Shown here piece by piece: positions 29,095-37,827 of a stretch of DNA of 64,000 bases. A program made the position numbers and the translations under genes. Positions within the stretch are counted from its first letter, which is position 1; each line of letters starts with the position of its first letter. The notes beneath the pieces were generated by a model. That model was not told the DNA's origin, did not search any database, and saw only the letters and a program-made list of their open reading frames with translations. Origin of the DNA: Pseudomonas jessenii (GTDB taxonomy: Bacteria; Pseudomonadota; Gammaproteobacteria; Pseudomonadales; Pseudomonadaceae); NCBI RefSeq assembly GCF_002236115.1, contig NZ_NIWT01000003.1, positions 558,001 through 622,000 on the forward strand. The letters run 5' to 3'.

Positions 29095-29967
29095 TTACTG
29101 CCGGGCGCGCAGTTGCTGCTGAAGGTTCTGGATCTGCGCCTGAAGGGTATTGATGTTGCGGGTGACCTGGCTGCGGAACGCATCGAACTCGGCGGTATTG
29201 GTCGAGCCCTGCGTGACCGCCGGACGGTTGTCCTGCTCGCTCTTGAGCACGATCATGTCTTGCTCGAGACGCTCGATAGCAGCGCTTGGGTTGCCTTGTT
29301 TCTTCAGCGCTGTGATATCGGCGCCCAGGCTCTTCAGTTGTGCATCGAGTTTTTCAGCGTCCGACGGAGCACTTTTCAGGGTGGCCAATTCAGCACTCAA
29401 GGCTTTGACCTGGGCCTGCAACTGGGTATTGGCCGTCTGATGTTCGGTGTTCTGGGTATTCAATTGCGCCAGGCGCTTGTCCAGCTCGGTGGTTTGCGCG
29501 GTCATTTGTGCCAGTCGCTTGTCCAGGTCCGAGGCCTGGCCGGCAACACCTTGCTGCTGGGCGTTCTGGTCCTGGAGCTTACTTTCCAGCTGGCGGATTT
29601 GCAGCTTCAAGGCCTCGCTGTCGGTGTTGACACTGGTCTGGCTGGCAACAACCTTTCCGGAAATATCCTGCAGGCGCCCTGCCGCTTCCTCACTGATTCG
29701 CGCGAAGCTTTCCTGGGTCGCCACCAGTTGCTGTTCCATCAGGGAGATCTGCTGAAAGCTCCACCAGGCCAGGCCCGCGAACGCAAAGAACAACGCCCCG
29801 ACCAACGCCCACAAGGCACCGGTACTCGCCGCCTTGACCTTCACCACCGGCGTCGTGCGCGAATGCACGACCGTGCGGGCGGGGGGCGCAAAGTCGTCAT
29901 CGAGAACGTCTGCACGCAGGCTCGGTACATCATCGAAGTCGTCGTTGGCATCGTTTCGCATGGACAT
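29095..29967 (-). CDS. Inner-membrane coiled-coil protein of unknown function
   Basis: 290 aa from ATG 29967 (AAGG eight bases upstream). An acidic cytoplasmic N-terminus (~45 residues), one TM helix (ALWALVGALFFAFAGLAWW, ~50-68), then ~200 residues of Gln/Leu-rich heptads, for example LDKRLAQMTAQTTELDKRLAQLN, which predict a long periplasmic coiled coil. Relatives in Pseudomonas are often labelled ATPase, but no nucleotide-binding motif is present. A scaffold or envelope-organising role is possible; no function is assigned. Confidence 0.7.
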   Translation of the reverse strand: MSMRNDANDDFDDVPSLRADVLDDDFAPPARTVVHSRTTPVVKVKAASTGALWALVGALFFAFAGLAWWSFQQISLMEQQLVATQESFARISEEAAGRLQDISGKVVASQTSVNTDSEALKLQIRQLESKLQDQNAQQQGVAGQASDLDKRLAQMTAQTTELDKRLAQLNTQNTEHQTANTQLQAQVKALSAELATLKSAPSDAEKLDAQLKSLGADITALKKQGNPSAAIERLEQDMIVLKSEQDNRPAVTQGSTNTAEFDAFRSQVTRNINTLQAQIQNLQQQLRARQ

Positions 29968-30083
29968 TGAATCAACCTTAGTGAATCACATAATGGCTTT
30001 ATGCCGCACAGTATAAACCCCACAGCCGCAACCATTGACCCCCAAGCCCGAATCCGGTTCAGTCGGGGGTCGTTGTTCGAGCG

Positions 30084-31076
30084 TCAGCGAACAGCCTGGG
30101 CCTTCCACCAGCCACAGAATTCATCGAGCGCCGTCCAGAGGCTGACCTTGGGATCGTAATCCAGATAATGCCGCGCGCGGCTGATGTCCAGGGTGAAATT
30201 TTTGTTCATGACCTGCATGCCCAGACGCGACAGCGTCGGTTCGGGACGCCCCGGCCACAACTTGCACACGCCCTCGTTGAGCGCCGCCACGCTGTAGGCC
30301 AGGCCGTAGGAACGGCAGCGGGTGACCTGTGGGACTTCCATGTTGCGCATGACGTAATTGACCACGTCCCACAGGGGAATCGGCGTGCCGTTGCTGATGT
30401 TGTAAGCCTTGCCCAGCGCAGAACCGCTGGCCAGCAAACTGCTGAGCAACGCCTCGTTGAGGTTTTGCACGCTGGTGAAATCAACTTTGTTCAGACCATT
30501 GCCGATGATCGCCAGGCGCCCCTTGCGCTGCATGTTCAACAGGCGCGGGAAGATGCTCATGTCGCCGGCCCCGGTGACGAAACGCGGGCGCAAGGCCAGG
30601 GTTTCGAGACCGAACTCCTGGGCACCGAAGACTTTTTGCTCGGCCAGGTACTTGGTGGCGGCGAAAGGGTGTTTGAAGCGCTTGGGCACCTGTTCTTCGG
30701 TCAGACCCAGGTGATCGCGACCATCGAAGTAGATCGACGGCGACGACAAATGCACCAGCCGCCGAACCCGTTGCTTCAAGCAGGCTTCGACCACGTTCTC
30801 GGTGACCTGGACGTTGCCCTGATGGAAGTCCTGATAACGTCCCCATAAACCAACAGCACCGGCGCAATGCACCACGGCCTCGACGTCCGAGCACAGCTCG
30901 CGCGCCAGTTCCGGGTCGCTCAAGTCACCCTGGATGAACTCGGCTCCCCGGCGTACCAGATGCTCCACGCTCTCGGCCCGGCGACCGTTGACCCGCACGT
31001 CCAGGCCCTGCTCCAGGGCAAAACGCGCAAAGCGCCCGCCGATGAAGCCGCTTGCGCCGGTAACCAGAATCTTCAT
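30084..31076 (-). CDS. NAD-dependent epimerase/dehydratase (3-beta-HSD-like, extended SDR)
   Basis: 330 aa, ATG 31076 preceded by GGAGCAATTC. Rossmann motif VTGASGFIGG at 5-14, then HCAGAVGLWG and LVHLSSPSIYFDG. The catalytic YxxxK of extended SDRs aligns with F138-AAT-K142, so the tyrosine is a phenylalanine (the adjacent Tyr143 is out of register). RPRFVTGAGDMSIFPRL and the C-terminal region fit the 3-beta-hydroxysteroid dehydrogenase/OleD-like group. The substrate is unknown; loss of the Tyr suggests altered chemistry or a binding role. Confidence 0.8.
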   Translation of the reverse strand: MKILVTGASGFIGGRFARFALEQGLDVRVNGRRAESVEHLVRRGAEFIQGDLSDPELARELCSDVEAVVHCAGAVGLWGRYQDFHQGNVQVTENVVEACLKQRVRRLVHLSSPSIYFDGRDHLGLTEEQVPKRFKHPFAATKYLAEQKVFGAQEFGLETLALRPRFVTGAGDMSIFPRLLNMQRKGRLAIIGNGLNKVDFTSVQNLNEALLSSLLASGSALGKAYNISNGTPIPLWDVVNYVMRNMEVPQVTRCRSYGLAYSVAALNEGVCKLWPGRPEPTLSRLGMQVMNKNFTLDISRARHYLDYDPKVSLWTALDEFCGWWKAQAVR

Positions 31077-31130
31077 GAATTGCTCCGAATATTTCGTTTT
31101 GCGTATTACGTGAGGTCTTGACGCTGCGCG

Positions 31131-32024
31131 TCAGTCCAAGGGCACCAGCCATTGCTTAGATGCGCTGACCAATTGATCGGTGAGCAGCCCCAGCAGTTGG
31201 CCGCCATTACGCCAATGATGCCAGTACAGCGGCACATCGATCGGCTTATCTGGCAGCAGCTCCTGCAATACACCCCTTTGCAGTTGCTCGCGCACCTGCA
31301 GTTCCGGAACCAGCCCCCAGCCCAGACCGGCTTCCGCCAAGCGGATAAAACCTTCGGAGGACGGGCACAAATGGTGTTCGAATCCACCCTCGACGCCTAG
31401 GGACGCAAGGTAGCGATGCTGCAGGAAATCGTCCGGGCCAAATACCAGCGCCGGGGTTCGGGCCAACTGATCGGCGCGTACGCCCTGCGGAAAATGCCGG
31501 GCAATAAAGGCGGGGCTGGCCAGCGCACGGTAACGCATGGCCCCCAGCAACACGCTGCGCGCGCCCGCCACCGGCCGCTCGCTGGCGCAGACACAAGCCG
31601 CCACTTCACCGGCACGCATGCGCTTGAGGCCGACGGTCTGGTCTTCGACCACCAGATCCATCAGCAGATGCTGTTCGGCGCAAAACGCCCCCACGGCCTG
31701 CGCCCACCAAGTGGCCAGGCTGTCGGCGTTCAGGGCGATCCGCAGGCGTTCCGGCAGGCCCTCTTCATCCAGCGCCGGCACCAGGCTTTGCAAATCCCGT
31801 TCAAGCAATCGCACCTGCTGCACGTGGTTGAGCAGCCGTCGACCGATTTCCGTCGGCGTTGGCGGCGTGGCCCGCACCAGCACCGGCTGACCAACTCGCG
31901 CTTCCAGCAGCTTGATGCGCTGGGAGATCGCCGATTGCGACAAGCCCAGTACCTGGGCCGCCCGTTCAAAACCGGCCTGTTCGACCACGGCGGCCAGGGC
32001 AGAAAGCAATTTATAGTCGAACAT
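31131..32024 (-). CDS. argP: LysR-family regulator ArgP (IciA)
   Basis: 297 aa from ATG 32024, encoding MFDYKLLSALAAVVEQ, the usual ArgP start; the frame upstream to 32120 lies in the divergent promoter. Helix-turn-helix SQSAISQRIKLLE at ~30-42, then the effector domain. ArgP binds arginine and lysine and activates the exporter gene argO. It is divergent from the ACT/argO pair, with 96 bases between, which fixes the assignment. Same gene order as P. aeruginosa PA4363-PA4365. Confidence 0.9.
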   Translation of the reverse strand: MFDYKLLSALAAVVEQAGFERAAQVLGLSQSAISQRIKLLEARVGQPVLVRATPPTPTEIGRRLLNHVQQVRLLERDLQSLVPALDEEGLPERLRIALNADSLATWWAQAVGAFCAEQHLLMDLVVEDQTVGLKRMRAGEVAACVCASERPVAGARSVLLGAMRYRALASPAFIARHFPQGVRADQLARTPALVFGPDDFLQHRYLASLGVEGGFEHHLCPSSEGFIRLAEAGLGWGLVPELQVREQLQRGVLQELLPDKPIDVPLYWHHWRNGGQLLGLLTDQLVSASKQWLVPLD

Positions 32025-32120
32025 CAGTTTTCCTAATGAGCGATCAGCAAGATTGGTTTTTCTTATACAACCTTCACAAGGACAATGACCAGCAAGAACT
32101 CTTGAACAAGGATCACCCAC

Positions 32121-32522
32121 ATGGCTGGCGAAACTTCATTGGCAACGCTGCTGCGCAGCATGAGCCCGCAACTCAACGCTGGCGAATACGTGTTCTGCAC
32201 CCTGCGCGACGGTAAATTGCCTACGGATCTGGAGATTGTCGGCAGCTTCCGCGAGCAGGAAGGCCTGACCGTGATTCTCGAGCGTTCCCACGCCGAAACA
32301 GCCGGATTCAGCTTCGACTACATCGCCGCCTGGATCACCTTGAACGTACATTCGGCCCTCGAAGCGGTCGGCCTGACCGCCGCGTTCGCCACGGCATTGG
32401 CCAAGGCCGGAATCAGCTGCAACGTGATTGCCGGCTACTACCACGACCATTTGTTCGTCGGCCAGGCCGACGCCGACCGAGCCCTGCAAGTGCTGCGGGA
32501 TCTGGCAGCCAACGCGGAGTAA
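32121..32522 (+). CDS. ACT domain-containing protein
   Basis: 133 aa, cytoplasmic. Two ACT-like half domains (EYVFCTLRDGKL and ITLNVHSALEAVGLTAAFATALAKAGISCNVIAGYYHDHLFV). ACT domains bind amino acids. Located between argP and argO, with argO starting 6 bases after its stop, it probably senses arginine or lysine or adjusts export, but no catalytic domain is present. It matches the small conserved gene PA4364 by position. Confidence 0.85.
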   Translation: MAGETSLATLLRSMSPQLNAGEYVFCTLRDGKLPTDLEIVGSFREQEGLTVILERSHAETAGFSFDYIAAWITLNVHSALEAVGLTAAFATALAKAGISCNVIAGYYHDHLFVGQADADRALQVLRDLAANAE

Positions 32523-32528
32523 AAAATC

Positions 32529-33131
32529 ATGTGGCAAAGTTATGTGAACGGGCTGCTCGTGGCCTTCGGCCTGATCATGGCGATTGGCACCCAGAATGCG
32601 TTTGTCCTGGCGCAAAGCCTGCGGCGTGAACATCACCTGCCGGTGGCGGCACTCTGCGTGACCTGCGATGCCCTGTTGGTAGCCGCCGGGGTATTCGGCC
32701 TGGCGACGGTGCTGGCGCAGAACCCGACGCTGTTGGCCATTGCCCGTTGGGGCGGCGCAGCGTTCCTGTTGTGGTACGGCAGCCAGGCGCTGCGCCGGGC
32801 CTTCTCGAAGCAGAGCCTTGAGCAGGGCGAAGGCCAGACCGTACGTTCGCTGCGGGCGGTGATGCTCAGCGCGCTGGCGGTGACCTTGCTCAACCCGCAC
32901 GTCTATCTGGACACCGTTTTGCTGATCGGCTCCCTGGGCGCCCAACAAACCGAGCCGGGCGCTTATGTCGTAGGCGCGGCCAGTGCCTCGCTGCTGTGGT
33001 TCTTCACCCTGGCCCTCGGTGCGGCATGGCTGGCACCGTGGCTCGCCCGGCCCGGCACCTGGCGAATTCTCGATCTGTTGGTGGCGGTGATGATGTTTGC
33101 CGTAGCGCTGCAGCTGATCGCGGCCATCTGA
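32529..33131 (+). CDS. argO: LysE/ArgO-family amino-acid exporter
   Basis: 200 aa, six hydrophobic segments. The N-terminal signature [18 protein letters not shown] is that of LysE/ArgO. The second half contains [18 protein letters not shown], also conserved. It exports arginine or lysine across the inner membrane, protecting against excess. GGAG at the end of the ACT gene serves as its ribosome site. Confidence 0.92.
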   Translation: MWQSYVNGLLVAFGLIMAIGTQNAFVLAQSLRREHHLPVAALCVTCDALLVAAGVFGLATVLAQNPTLLAIARWGGAAFLLWYGSQALRRAFSKQSLEQGEGQTVRSLRAVMLSALAVTLLNPHVYLDTVLLIGSLGAQQTEPGAYVVGAASASLLWFFTLALGAAWLAPWLARPGTWRILDLLVAVMMFAVALQLIAAI

Positions 33132-33295
33132 TTGGCGGAACCTCTATTCCACACAGTTGTTGCGTGGTTATGCCGCCCCCCCGGTGCTATGATCCGACTC
33201 CCTGCGCCGCAAAGAGTACAAACTCCCCGGCGCTTGTCTGGCCGCCCGTGATCGGCCTTGCGCTCACCGCAACTGACCTGATTAGGAGAATCATC

Positions 33296-33892
33296 ATGGC
33301 TTTCGAATTGCCGCCACTGCCGTACGCACACGATGCCCTGCAGCCGCACATCTCCAAGGAAACCCTGGAGTTCCACCACGACAAGCACCACAACACCTAC
33401 GTCGTGAACCTGAACAACCTGGTGCCAGGCACCGAGTTCGAAGGCAAGACCCTGGAAGAAATCGTCAAGACTTCCTCGGGCGGTATCTTCAACAACGCCG
33501 CTCAGGTCTGGAACCACACTTTCTACTGGAACTGCCTGGCGCCAAACGCTGGCGGTCAACCAACCGGCGCACTGGCTGAAGCCATCAACGCGGCCTTCGG
33601 TTCGTTCGACAAGTTCAAGGAAGAGTTCAGCAAGACTTCCATCGGCACCTTCGGTTCCGGTTGGGGCTGGCTGGTGAAGAAGGCTGACGGTTCCCTGGCC
33701 CTGGCCAGCACCATCGGCGCCGGCAACCCGCTGACCAACGGCGACACCCCGCTGCTGACCTGCGACGTCTGGGAACACGCTTACTACATCGACTACCGCA
33801 ACCTGCGTCCGAAGTACGTCGAAGCGTTCTGGAACCTGGTCAACTGGAAATTCGTGGCTGAGCAGTTCGAAGGCAAAACCTTCACCGCTTAA
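33296..33892 (+). CDS. sodB: Iron superoxide dismutase
   Basis: 198 aa from ATG 33296 with AGGAG ten bases upstream. Metal ligands His27, His74, Asp ~157 and His ~161 ([12 protein letters not shown]) are present. Gln70 in NNAAQVWNH marks the Fe type rather than the Mn type. Cytoplasmic; converts superoxide to O2 and peroxide. The frame upstream to 32996 is not coding. Followed by a strong terminator. In Pseudomonas sodB is generally iron-regulated; no operator was assigned here. Confidence 0.97.
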   Translation: MAFELPPLPYAHDALQPHISKETLEFHHDKHHNTYVVNLNNLVPGTEFEGKTLEEIVKTSSGGIFNNAAQVWNHTFYWNCLAPNAGGQPTGALAEAINAAFGSFDKFKEEFSKTSIGTFGSGWGWLVKKADGSLALASTIGAGNPLTNGDTPLLTCDVWEHAYYIDYRNLRPKYVEAFWNLVNWKFVAEQFEGKTFTA

Positions 33893-33907
33893 GCTCGATG
33901 CCAGACA

Positions 33908-33936
33908 AAAACCCGGCTTTGTGCCGGGTTTTTTTA
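33908..33936 (+). terminator. Terminator of sodB
   Basis: AAACCCGGC-TTTGT-GCCGGGTTTTTTT, 16 bases after the stop codon. Confidence 0.95.
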
Positions 33937-33980
33937 TGGAAGGAATATGAGCAAAGGGACGGTGGTGATTGTCCCGCCGT

Positions 33981-34047
33981 CTTCGCGAGCAGGCTCGCTC
34001 CCACAGATCACCCCCCGAGCCAGTGGGAGCGAGCCTGCTCGCGAAGA
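33981..34047. repeat. REP inverted pair (short spacer)
   Basis: CTTCGCGAGCAGGCTCGCTCCCACA faces GTGGGAGCGAGCCTGCTCGCGAAG with only ~19 bases between the arms. Confidence 0.9.
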
Positions 34048-34071
34048 ACCATAAAGCAGTCAGTCGGCCAA

Positions 34072-34335
34072 CTACTGCGGATCGAGGTTATCCAGCGCAC
34101 GATTCACCGCCAGCTCCGCCAACATGACAATCTGCGAAATGGCCAGCGCCGTGTTGCGCTGGGGGCCAGCCAGGCAGGTAGCGAAATCACTCGCCATGAC
34201 ATTGGCTGAAGCCAGTGATTCACAAGCGTGGGCAAGCAGGCTTTCAGTGTCCATGTCGGGGACGATCATGAACATGGTGCGAGGGCTGTAGGGTTTGGTG
34301 GTGTTGCAGGGGGGATCGGGGATTAACTTATCCAA
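34072..34335 (-). CDS. DUF3077-family protein
   Basis: 87 aa from TTG 34335, which has a perfect AAGGAG six bases upstream and gives MDKLIPDPP, similar to the usual start of this Pseudomonas family. An in-frame ATG at 34362 adds nine residues and directly follows the structured leader. The rest (SLLAHACESLASANVMASDF, ISQIVMLAELAVNRAL) is helical; no enzyme motif. Function unknown. Its leader contains alternative hairpins, see 34336-34590. Confidence 0.7.
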   Translation of the reverse strand: MDKLIPDPPCNTTKPYSPRTMFMIVPDMDTESLLAHACESLASANVMASDFATCLAGPQRNTALAISQIVMLAELAVNRALDNLDPQ

Positions 34336-34590
34336 AATATGCTCCTTATCGATTGGAGCCATCTCTCGCCGTTTCTCACGCGAGCGAAGAGGTGGCAGCT
34401 ATGTGCGGAGTGAGAAACCGGCAAGAGAGCAATCCGGCCAGACCGAGGTCTGCCCGCACACAGCCGCCATAAAGCATTGCTGGCAGCGGATAAGCTGGCG
34501 GCAATTATGGTGGTACTGGCGCTGGATTAACACTCTCTTGCGGGTTCTCACGCCCGATCGCTGAAGCATTTCAGCGATCACCAAAGGTTA
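34336..34590 (-). promoter_or_regulatory. Structured leader of the DUF3077 gene with three interchangeable arms
   Basis: On the + strand: arm A CTCTCGCCGTTTCTCAC (34363-34379), arm B GTGAGAAACCGGCAAGAGAG (34410-34429), arm C CTCTCTTGCGGGTTCTCAC (34533-34551). A and C are near copies; B is complementary to both, so in the mRNA B can pair with C (upstream) or with A (next to the start region) but not both. Extra hairpins: CAGACC-GA-GGTCTG (34439-34452) and a perfect 10-bp stem with GCAT loop (34556-34579). This is what the region upstream of the gene holds; regulation of translation or transcription is inferred. Confidence 0.65.
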
Positions 34591-34762
34591 TTCAGCCCGC
34601 TTCCGACGGACAACCTGAAAACTGCGTGGGAAACTTCTGGCGCTTTCCTACACCGCGCTAACGCCCAAAACGTAACGCGAAGCATCCCTGGCCACACATG
34701 GGTATGACTCACTCACATTGGGTCCCCGGTTTTCAGTCGGGACTTGTGGCCACTGAAGATCC

Positions 34763-34864
34763 CTGTAGGAGCGAGCTTGCTCGCGAAAAACGTCTGAACA
34801 ACGCGATCAATCAGACAGCCCGCGTTATCGTTAACGTCCATCGCGAGCAAGCTCGCTCCTACAG
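34763..34864. repeat. REP inverted pair
   Basis: TGTAGGAGCGAGCTTGCTCGCGAA faces ATCGCGAGCAAGCTCGCTCCTACA around CGTTATCGTTAACGTCC. It lies in the 1.2-kb gene-poor stretch 34363-35531. Confidence 0.92.
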
Positions 34865-34934
34865 AAGAGCAGAGCAAAGGCAGATCGGCATACACCCACG
34901 CTTCTCACCACTCAACAGGCCGAGCGTTAGCTCG

Positions 34935-35262
34935 CCTGCAGCTCTTGATCTTGATCCACCCGCCCCCTCGGCAGGCTGAGTGGAGGTGTTCATCCGGGGA
35001 TTGGCGCGCAGCGCCGTTCGACGCAGTCGAACACATCGCATGTAGGTGCCAGCGAAGCCAACCGGAGGGCGATGCCCCCGGATGAATGCCGGAGCGAAGG
35101 AACCCCGAGCCCTGGCGAGGGGCCGTACGTTCGGGGCGAGACTTTTTGGTTCCTTTTGTGTCGTTTGACAAAAGGGACTCGCCGTAAGGGCGAAACCGCC
35201 AGCTGCCGTTACCGCAGCAATGGATATGTCCCCCCCCCCCAAAAAAACCCGGACGAAGCCAA
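34935..35262. repeat. Large dispersed Pseudomonas intergenic repeat
   Basis: The stretch reads, in part, CGCAGCGCCGTTCGACG, AACACATCGCATGTAGGTG, GCGATGCCCCCGGATGAATG, GGGGCGAGACTTTTTGGTTC and CGCCGTAAGGGCG. From memory this block recurs at many loci in fluorescent Pseudomonas and gives rise to spurious hypothetical proteins on the reverse strand; those frames (for example 34859-35380) are therefore not annotated. At 35230-35247 a run of eleven C is followed by seven A. Bases 35263-35531 hold no gene; they should include the bifA promoter. Confidence 0.6.
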
Positions 35263-35531
35263 TTTCCCAAGATGAAACCAGCCTCCAGCCCCTTGCTCCC
35301 CCGCCCACGCCGACTAACATCAAACAAAAGGAAAATATCTCCATCCCGCCCCTCAAGTTGAAGGACTCGACAACCGACACAGTACTAATAGGCTAACTCG
35401 CCAGGTCAACTGCAAATCGGCCAAGCAGCAGGCAAAATCCCCCAAGGATGATTGTCCCTTTGACTGCCATCACGGGATTGCCAATACTCATGGCAACTTG
35501 ATGCTACCCGCACGGAACAAGGAATAACCCT

Positions 35532-37583
35532 TTGAAGCTGGAACTCAAGAACAGCTTGTCGGTGAAGTTGCTCCGGGTCGTACTCCTGTCGGCATTGATC
35601 GTCGGCGTGGTCTTGAGCTGCGCGCAGATTGTGTTCGATGCCTATAAAACACGTCAGGCCGTCGCCAGCGATGCCGAACGCATCCTCGACATGTTTCGCG
35701 ACCCCTCGACCCAGGCCGTCTACAGCCTGGACCGGGAAATGGGCATGCAGGTGATCGAAGGCCTGTTTCAGGACGCCGCCGTGCGCAAGGCCTCCATCGG
35801 CCATCCCAACGAAGCCATGCTCGCGCAAAAAACCCGCGAATTGCAGCACTCCCACAGCCGCTGGCTGACCGACCTGATTCTTGGCAAGGAACGCACCTTT
35901 ACCACCCAACTGGTCGGTCGCGGGCCCTACAGTGAGTATTACGGGGACCTGAGCATCACCCTCGATACCGCCACCTACGGCCAAGGGTTCATTGTCAGCT
36001 CGGTGATCATCTTCATTTCCGGCGTCCTGCGCGCGCTCGCCATGGGGCTGGTGTTGTACCTGGTCTACCACTGGCTGCTGACCAAGCCGCTATCGCGGAT
36101 CATCGAACATCTCACGGAAATCAATCCGGATCGTCCCAGCGAACACAAGATTCCGCTGCTCAAGGGGCACGAGAACAACGAACTGGGCATCTGGATCAAC
36201 ACCGCCAACCAGTTGCTCGAATCCATCGAACGCAATACCCATCTGCGCCACGAAGCGGAAAACAGCCTGGTGCGCATGTCCCAGTACGATTTCCTGACGG
36301 GGCTGCCGAACCGGCAGCAATTGCAGCAGCAACTGGACAAGATCCTCATCGACGCCGGCAAATTGCAGCGCCGGGTCGCGGTGTTGTGTGTCGGCCTCGA
36401 TGACTTCAAGGGCATCAACGAGCAGTTCAGCTACCAGACCGGCGACCAGTTGCTGCTGGCCCTGGCCGATCGCCTGCGCGGTCATAGCGGTCGCCTGGGC
36501 GCCCTCGCCCGCCTCGGCGGCGACCAGTTCGCCCTGGTCCAGGCCGATATCGAGCAGCCCTACGAAGCCGCCGAGCTGGCGCAAAGCATTCTCGATGACC
36601 TGGAAGCGGCGTTTGCCCTCGATCATCAGGAGATCCGCCTGCGCGCCACCATCGGCATCACCCTGTTCCCCGAGGACGGTGACAGCACCGAGAAATTGCT
36701 GCAAAAGGCCGAGCAGACCATGACGCTGGCCAAGACCCGTTCGCGCAACCGCTATCAGTTCTATATCGCCAGCGTCGATACTGAAATGCGTCGCCGCCGC
36801 GAGCTGGAAAAAGACCTGCGCGATGCGTTGATCCGCAATCAGTTCTACCTCGTCTATCAACCGCAGATCAGCTACCGCGACAACCGCGTGGTGGGCGTCG
36901 AAGCCCTGATTCGCTGGCAACACCCCGAGCACGGTATGGTGCCGCCGGACCTGTTCATCCCGCTGGCCGAACAGAACGGCACCATCATCGCCATCGGCGA
37001 ATGGGTGCTGGACCAGGCCTGCAAACAACTACGCGAGTGGCATGACCAGGGCTTCTCCGACCTGCGCATGGCGGTGAACCTGTCTACGGTTCAACTGCAC
37101 CACGCCGAACTGCCACGGGTGGTCAACAACCTGCTGCAGATGTACCGCCTGCCACCGCGCAGCCTGGAGCTGGAAGTCACCGAAACCGGTCTGATGGAAG
37201 ACATCAGCACCGCGGCCCAGCACTTGCTCAGCCTGCGCCGCTCCGGCGCGCTGATCGCCATCGACGATTTCGGAACCGGCTATTCGTCCTTGAGCTATCT
37301 CAAGAGCCTGCCTCTGGACAAGATCAAGATCGACAAGAGCTTCGTTCAGGACCTGCTCGATGACGACGATGATGCGACCATCGTTCGCGCCATCATCCAG
37401 CTGGGCAAAAGCCTGGGCATGCAGGTGATTGCCGAGGGCGTGGAAACCGCCGAGCAAGAGGCCTACATCATTTCCGAAGGCTGCCACGAAGGTCAGGGCT
37501 ATCACTACAGCAAACCGTTGCCGGCACGGGAACTGGGCGTTTACCTCAAGCAGGCCCAACGCAGCAATGCGGCTATTTTGTAA
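35532..37583 (+). CDS. bifA: Membrane c-di-GMP phosphodiesterase BifA (degenerate GGDEF + EAL)
   Basis: 683 aa from TTG 35532, with AAGGA eight bases upstream; no ATG fits. TM1 at ~11-32, a periplasmic segment of ~120 residues, TM2 at ~157-180, then GGDEF and EAL domains. The GGDEF motif is GGDQF, as in BifA, and probably lacks cyclase activity; the EAL domain is intact (EALIRW, DDFGTGYSSLSYL, EGVET). It degrades c-di-GMP and in Pseudomonas promotes motility and dispersal. Position directly after sodB matches P. aeruginosa PA4366-PA4367. Confidence 0.92.
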   Translation: MKLELKNSLSVKLLRVVLLSALIVGVVLSCAQIVFDAYKTRQAVASDAERILDMFRDPSTQAVYSLDREMGMQVIEGLFQDAAVRKASIGHPNEAMLAQKTRELQHSHSRWLTDLILGKERTFTTQLVGRGPYSEYYGDLSITLDTATYGQGFIVSSVIIFISGVLRALAMGLVLYLVYHWLLTKPLSRIIEHLTEINPDRPSEHKIPLLKGHENNELGIWINTANQLLESIERNTHLRHEAENSLVRMSQYDFLTGLPNRQQLQQQLDKILIDAGKLQRRVAVLCVGLDDFKGINEQFSYQTGDQLLLALADRLRGHSGRLGALARLGGDQFALVQADIEQPYEAAELAQSILDDLEAAFALDHQEIRLRATIGITLFPEDGDSTEKLLQKAEQTMTLAKTRSRNRYQFYIASVDTEMRRRRELEKDLRDALIRNQFYLVYQPQISYRDNRVVGVEALIRWQHPEHGMVPPDLFIPLAEQNGTIIAIGEWVLDQACKQLREWHDQGFSDLRMAVNLSTVQLHHAELPRVVNNLLQMYRLPPRSLELEVTETGLMEDISTAAQHLLSLRRSGALIAIDDFGTGYSSLSYLKSLPLDKIKIDKSFVQDLLDDDDDATIVRAIIQLGKSLGMQVIAEGVETAEQEAYIISEGCHEGQGYHYSKPLPARELGVYLKQAQRSNAAIL

Positions 37584-37590
37584 CCCCCCC

Positions 37591-37690
37591 TGTAGGAGCG
37601 AGCTTGCTCGCGATGGTCGTGAACGATGACGCGGGCAGCCTGAAAAAACGCGTCGCCTTGAGGTCCTTCGCGAGCAAGCTCGCTCCTACA
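37591..37690. repeat. REP inverted pair
   Basis: TGTAGGAGCGAGCTTGCTCGCGAT faces TTCGCGAGCAAGCTCGCTCCTACA, 8 bases after bifA. Confidence 0.92.
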
Positions 37691-37745
37691 AGGCCGTGCG
37701 CCACGCCACGTGAATAAGAAATATTTACAGGTACAACCCTTTACA

Positions 37746-37770
37746 CATAATGCGAAAGATTTGCATTATG
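37746..37770. promoter_or_regulatory. Palindrome before the imelysin operon, Fur-like
   Basis: CATAATGC and GCATTATG are exact inverted repeats 9 bases apart, 58 bases before the imelysin start codon. By eye each side matches the 19-base Fur consensus at about 12 positions. Iron control of imelysin-type proteins is known in other bacteria; Fur binding here is inferred. Confidence 0.5.
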
Positions 37771-37827
37771 TCGCAGTTTTGCGTGTGCATAGCACGACTC
37801 CACCCCTATCGAAGCAGGATGTTCGCC

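Noticed and set aside
34295..34584. Frames of 89 codons (+) and 61 codons (-) over the DUF3077 leader
   Set aside because: The base pattern is explained by hairpin arms; no ribosome site or family resemblance.
34859..35380. 173-codon and 140-codon reverse frames in the gene-poor stretch
   Set aside because: They lie in a dispersed repeat known to yield spurious hypothetical proteins, and cross a C11-A7 homopolymer.
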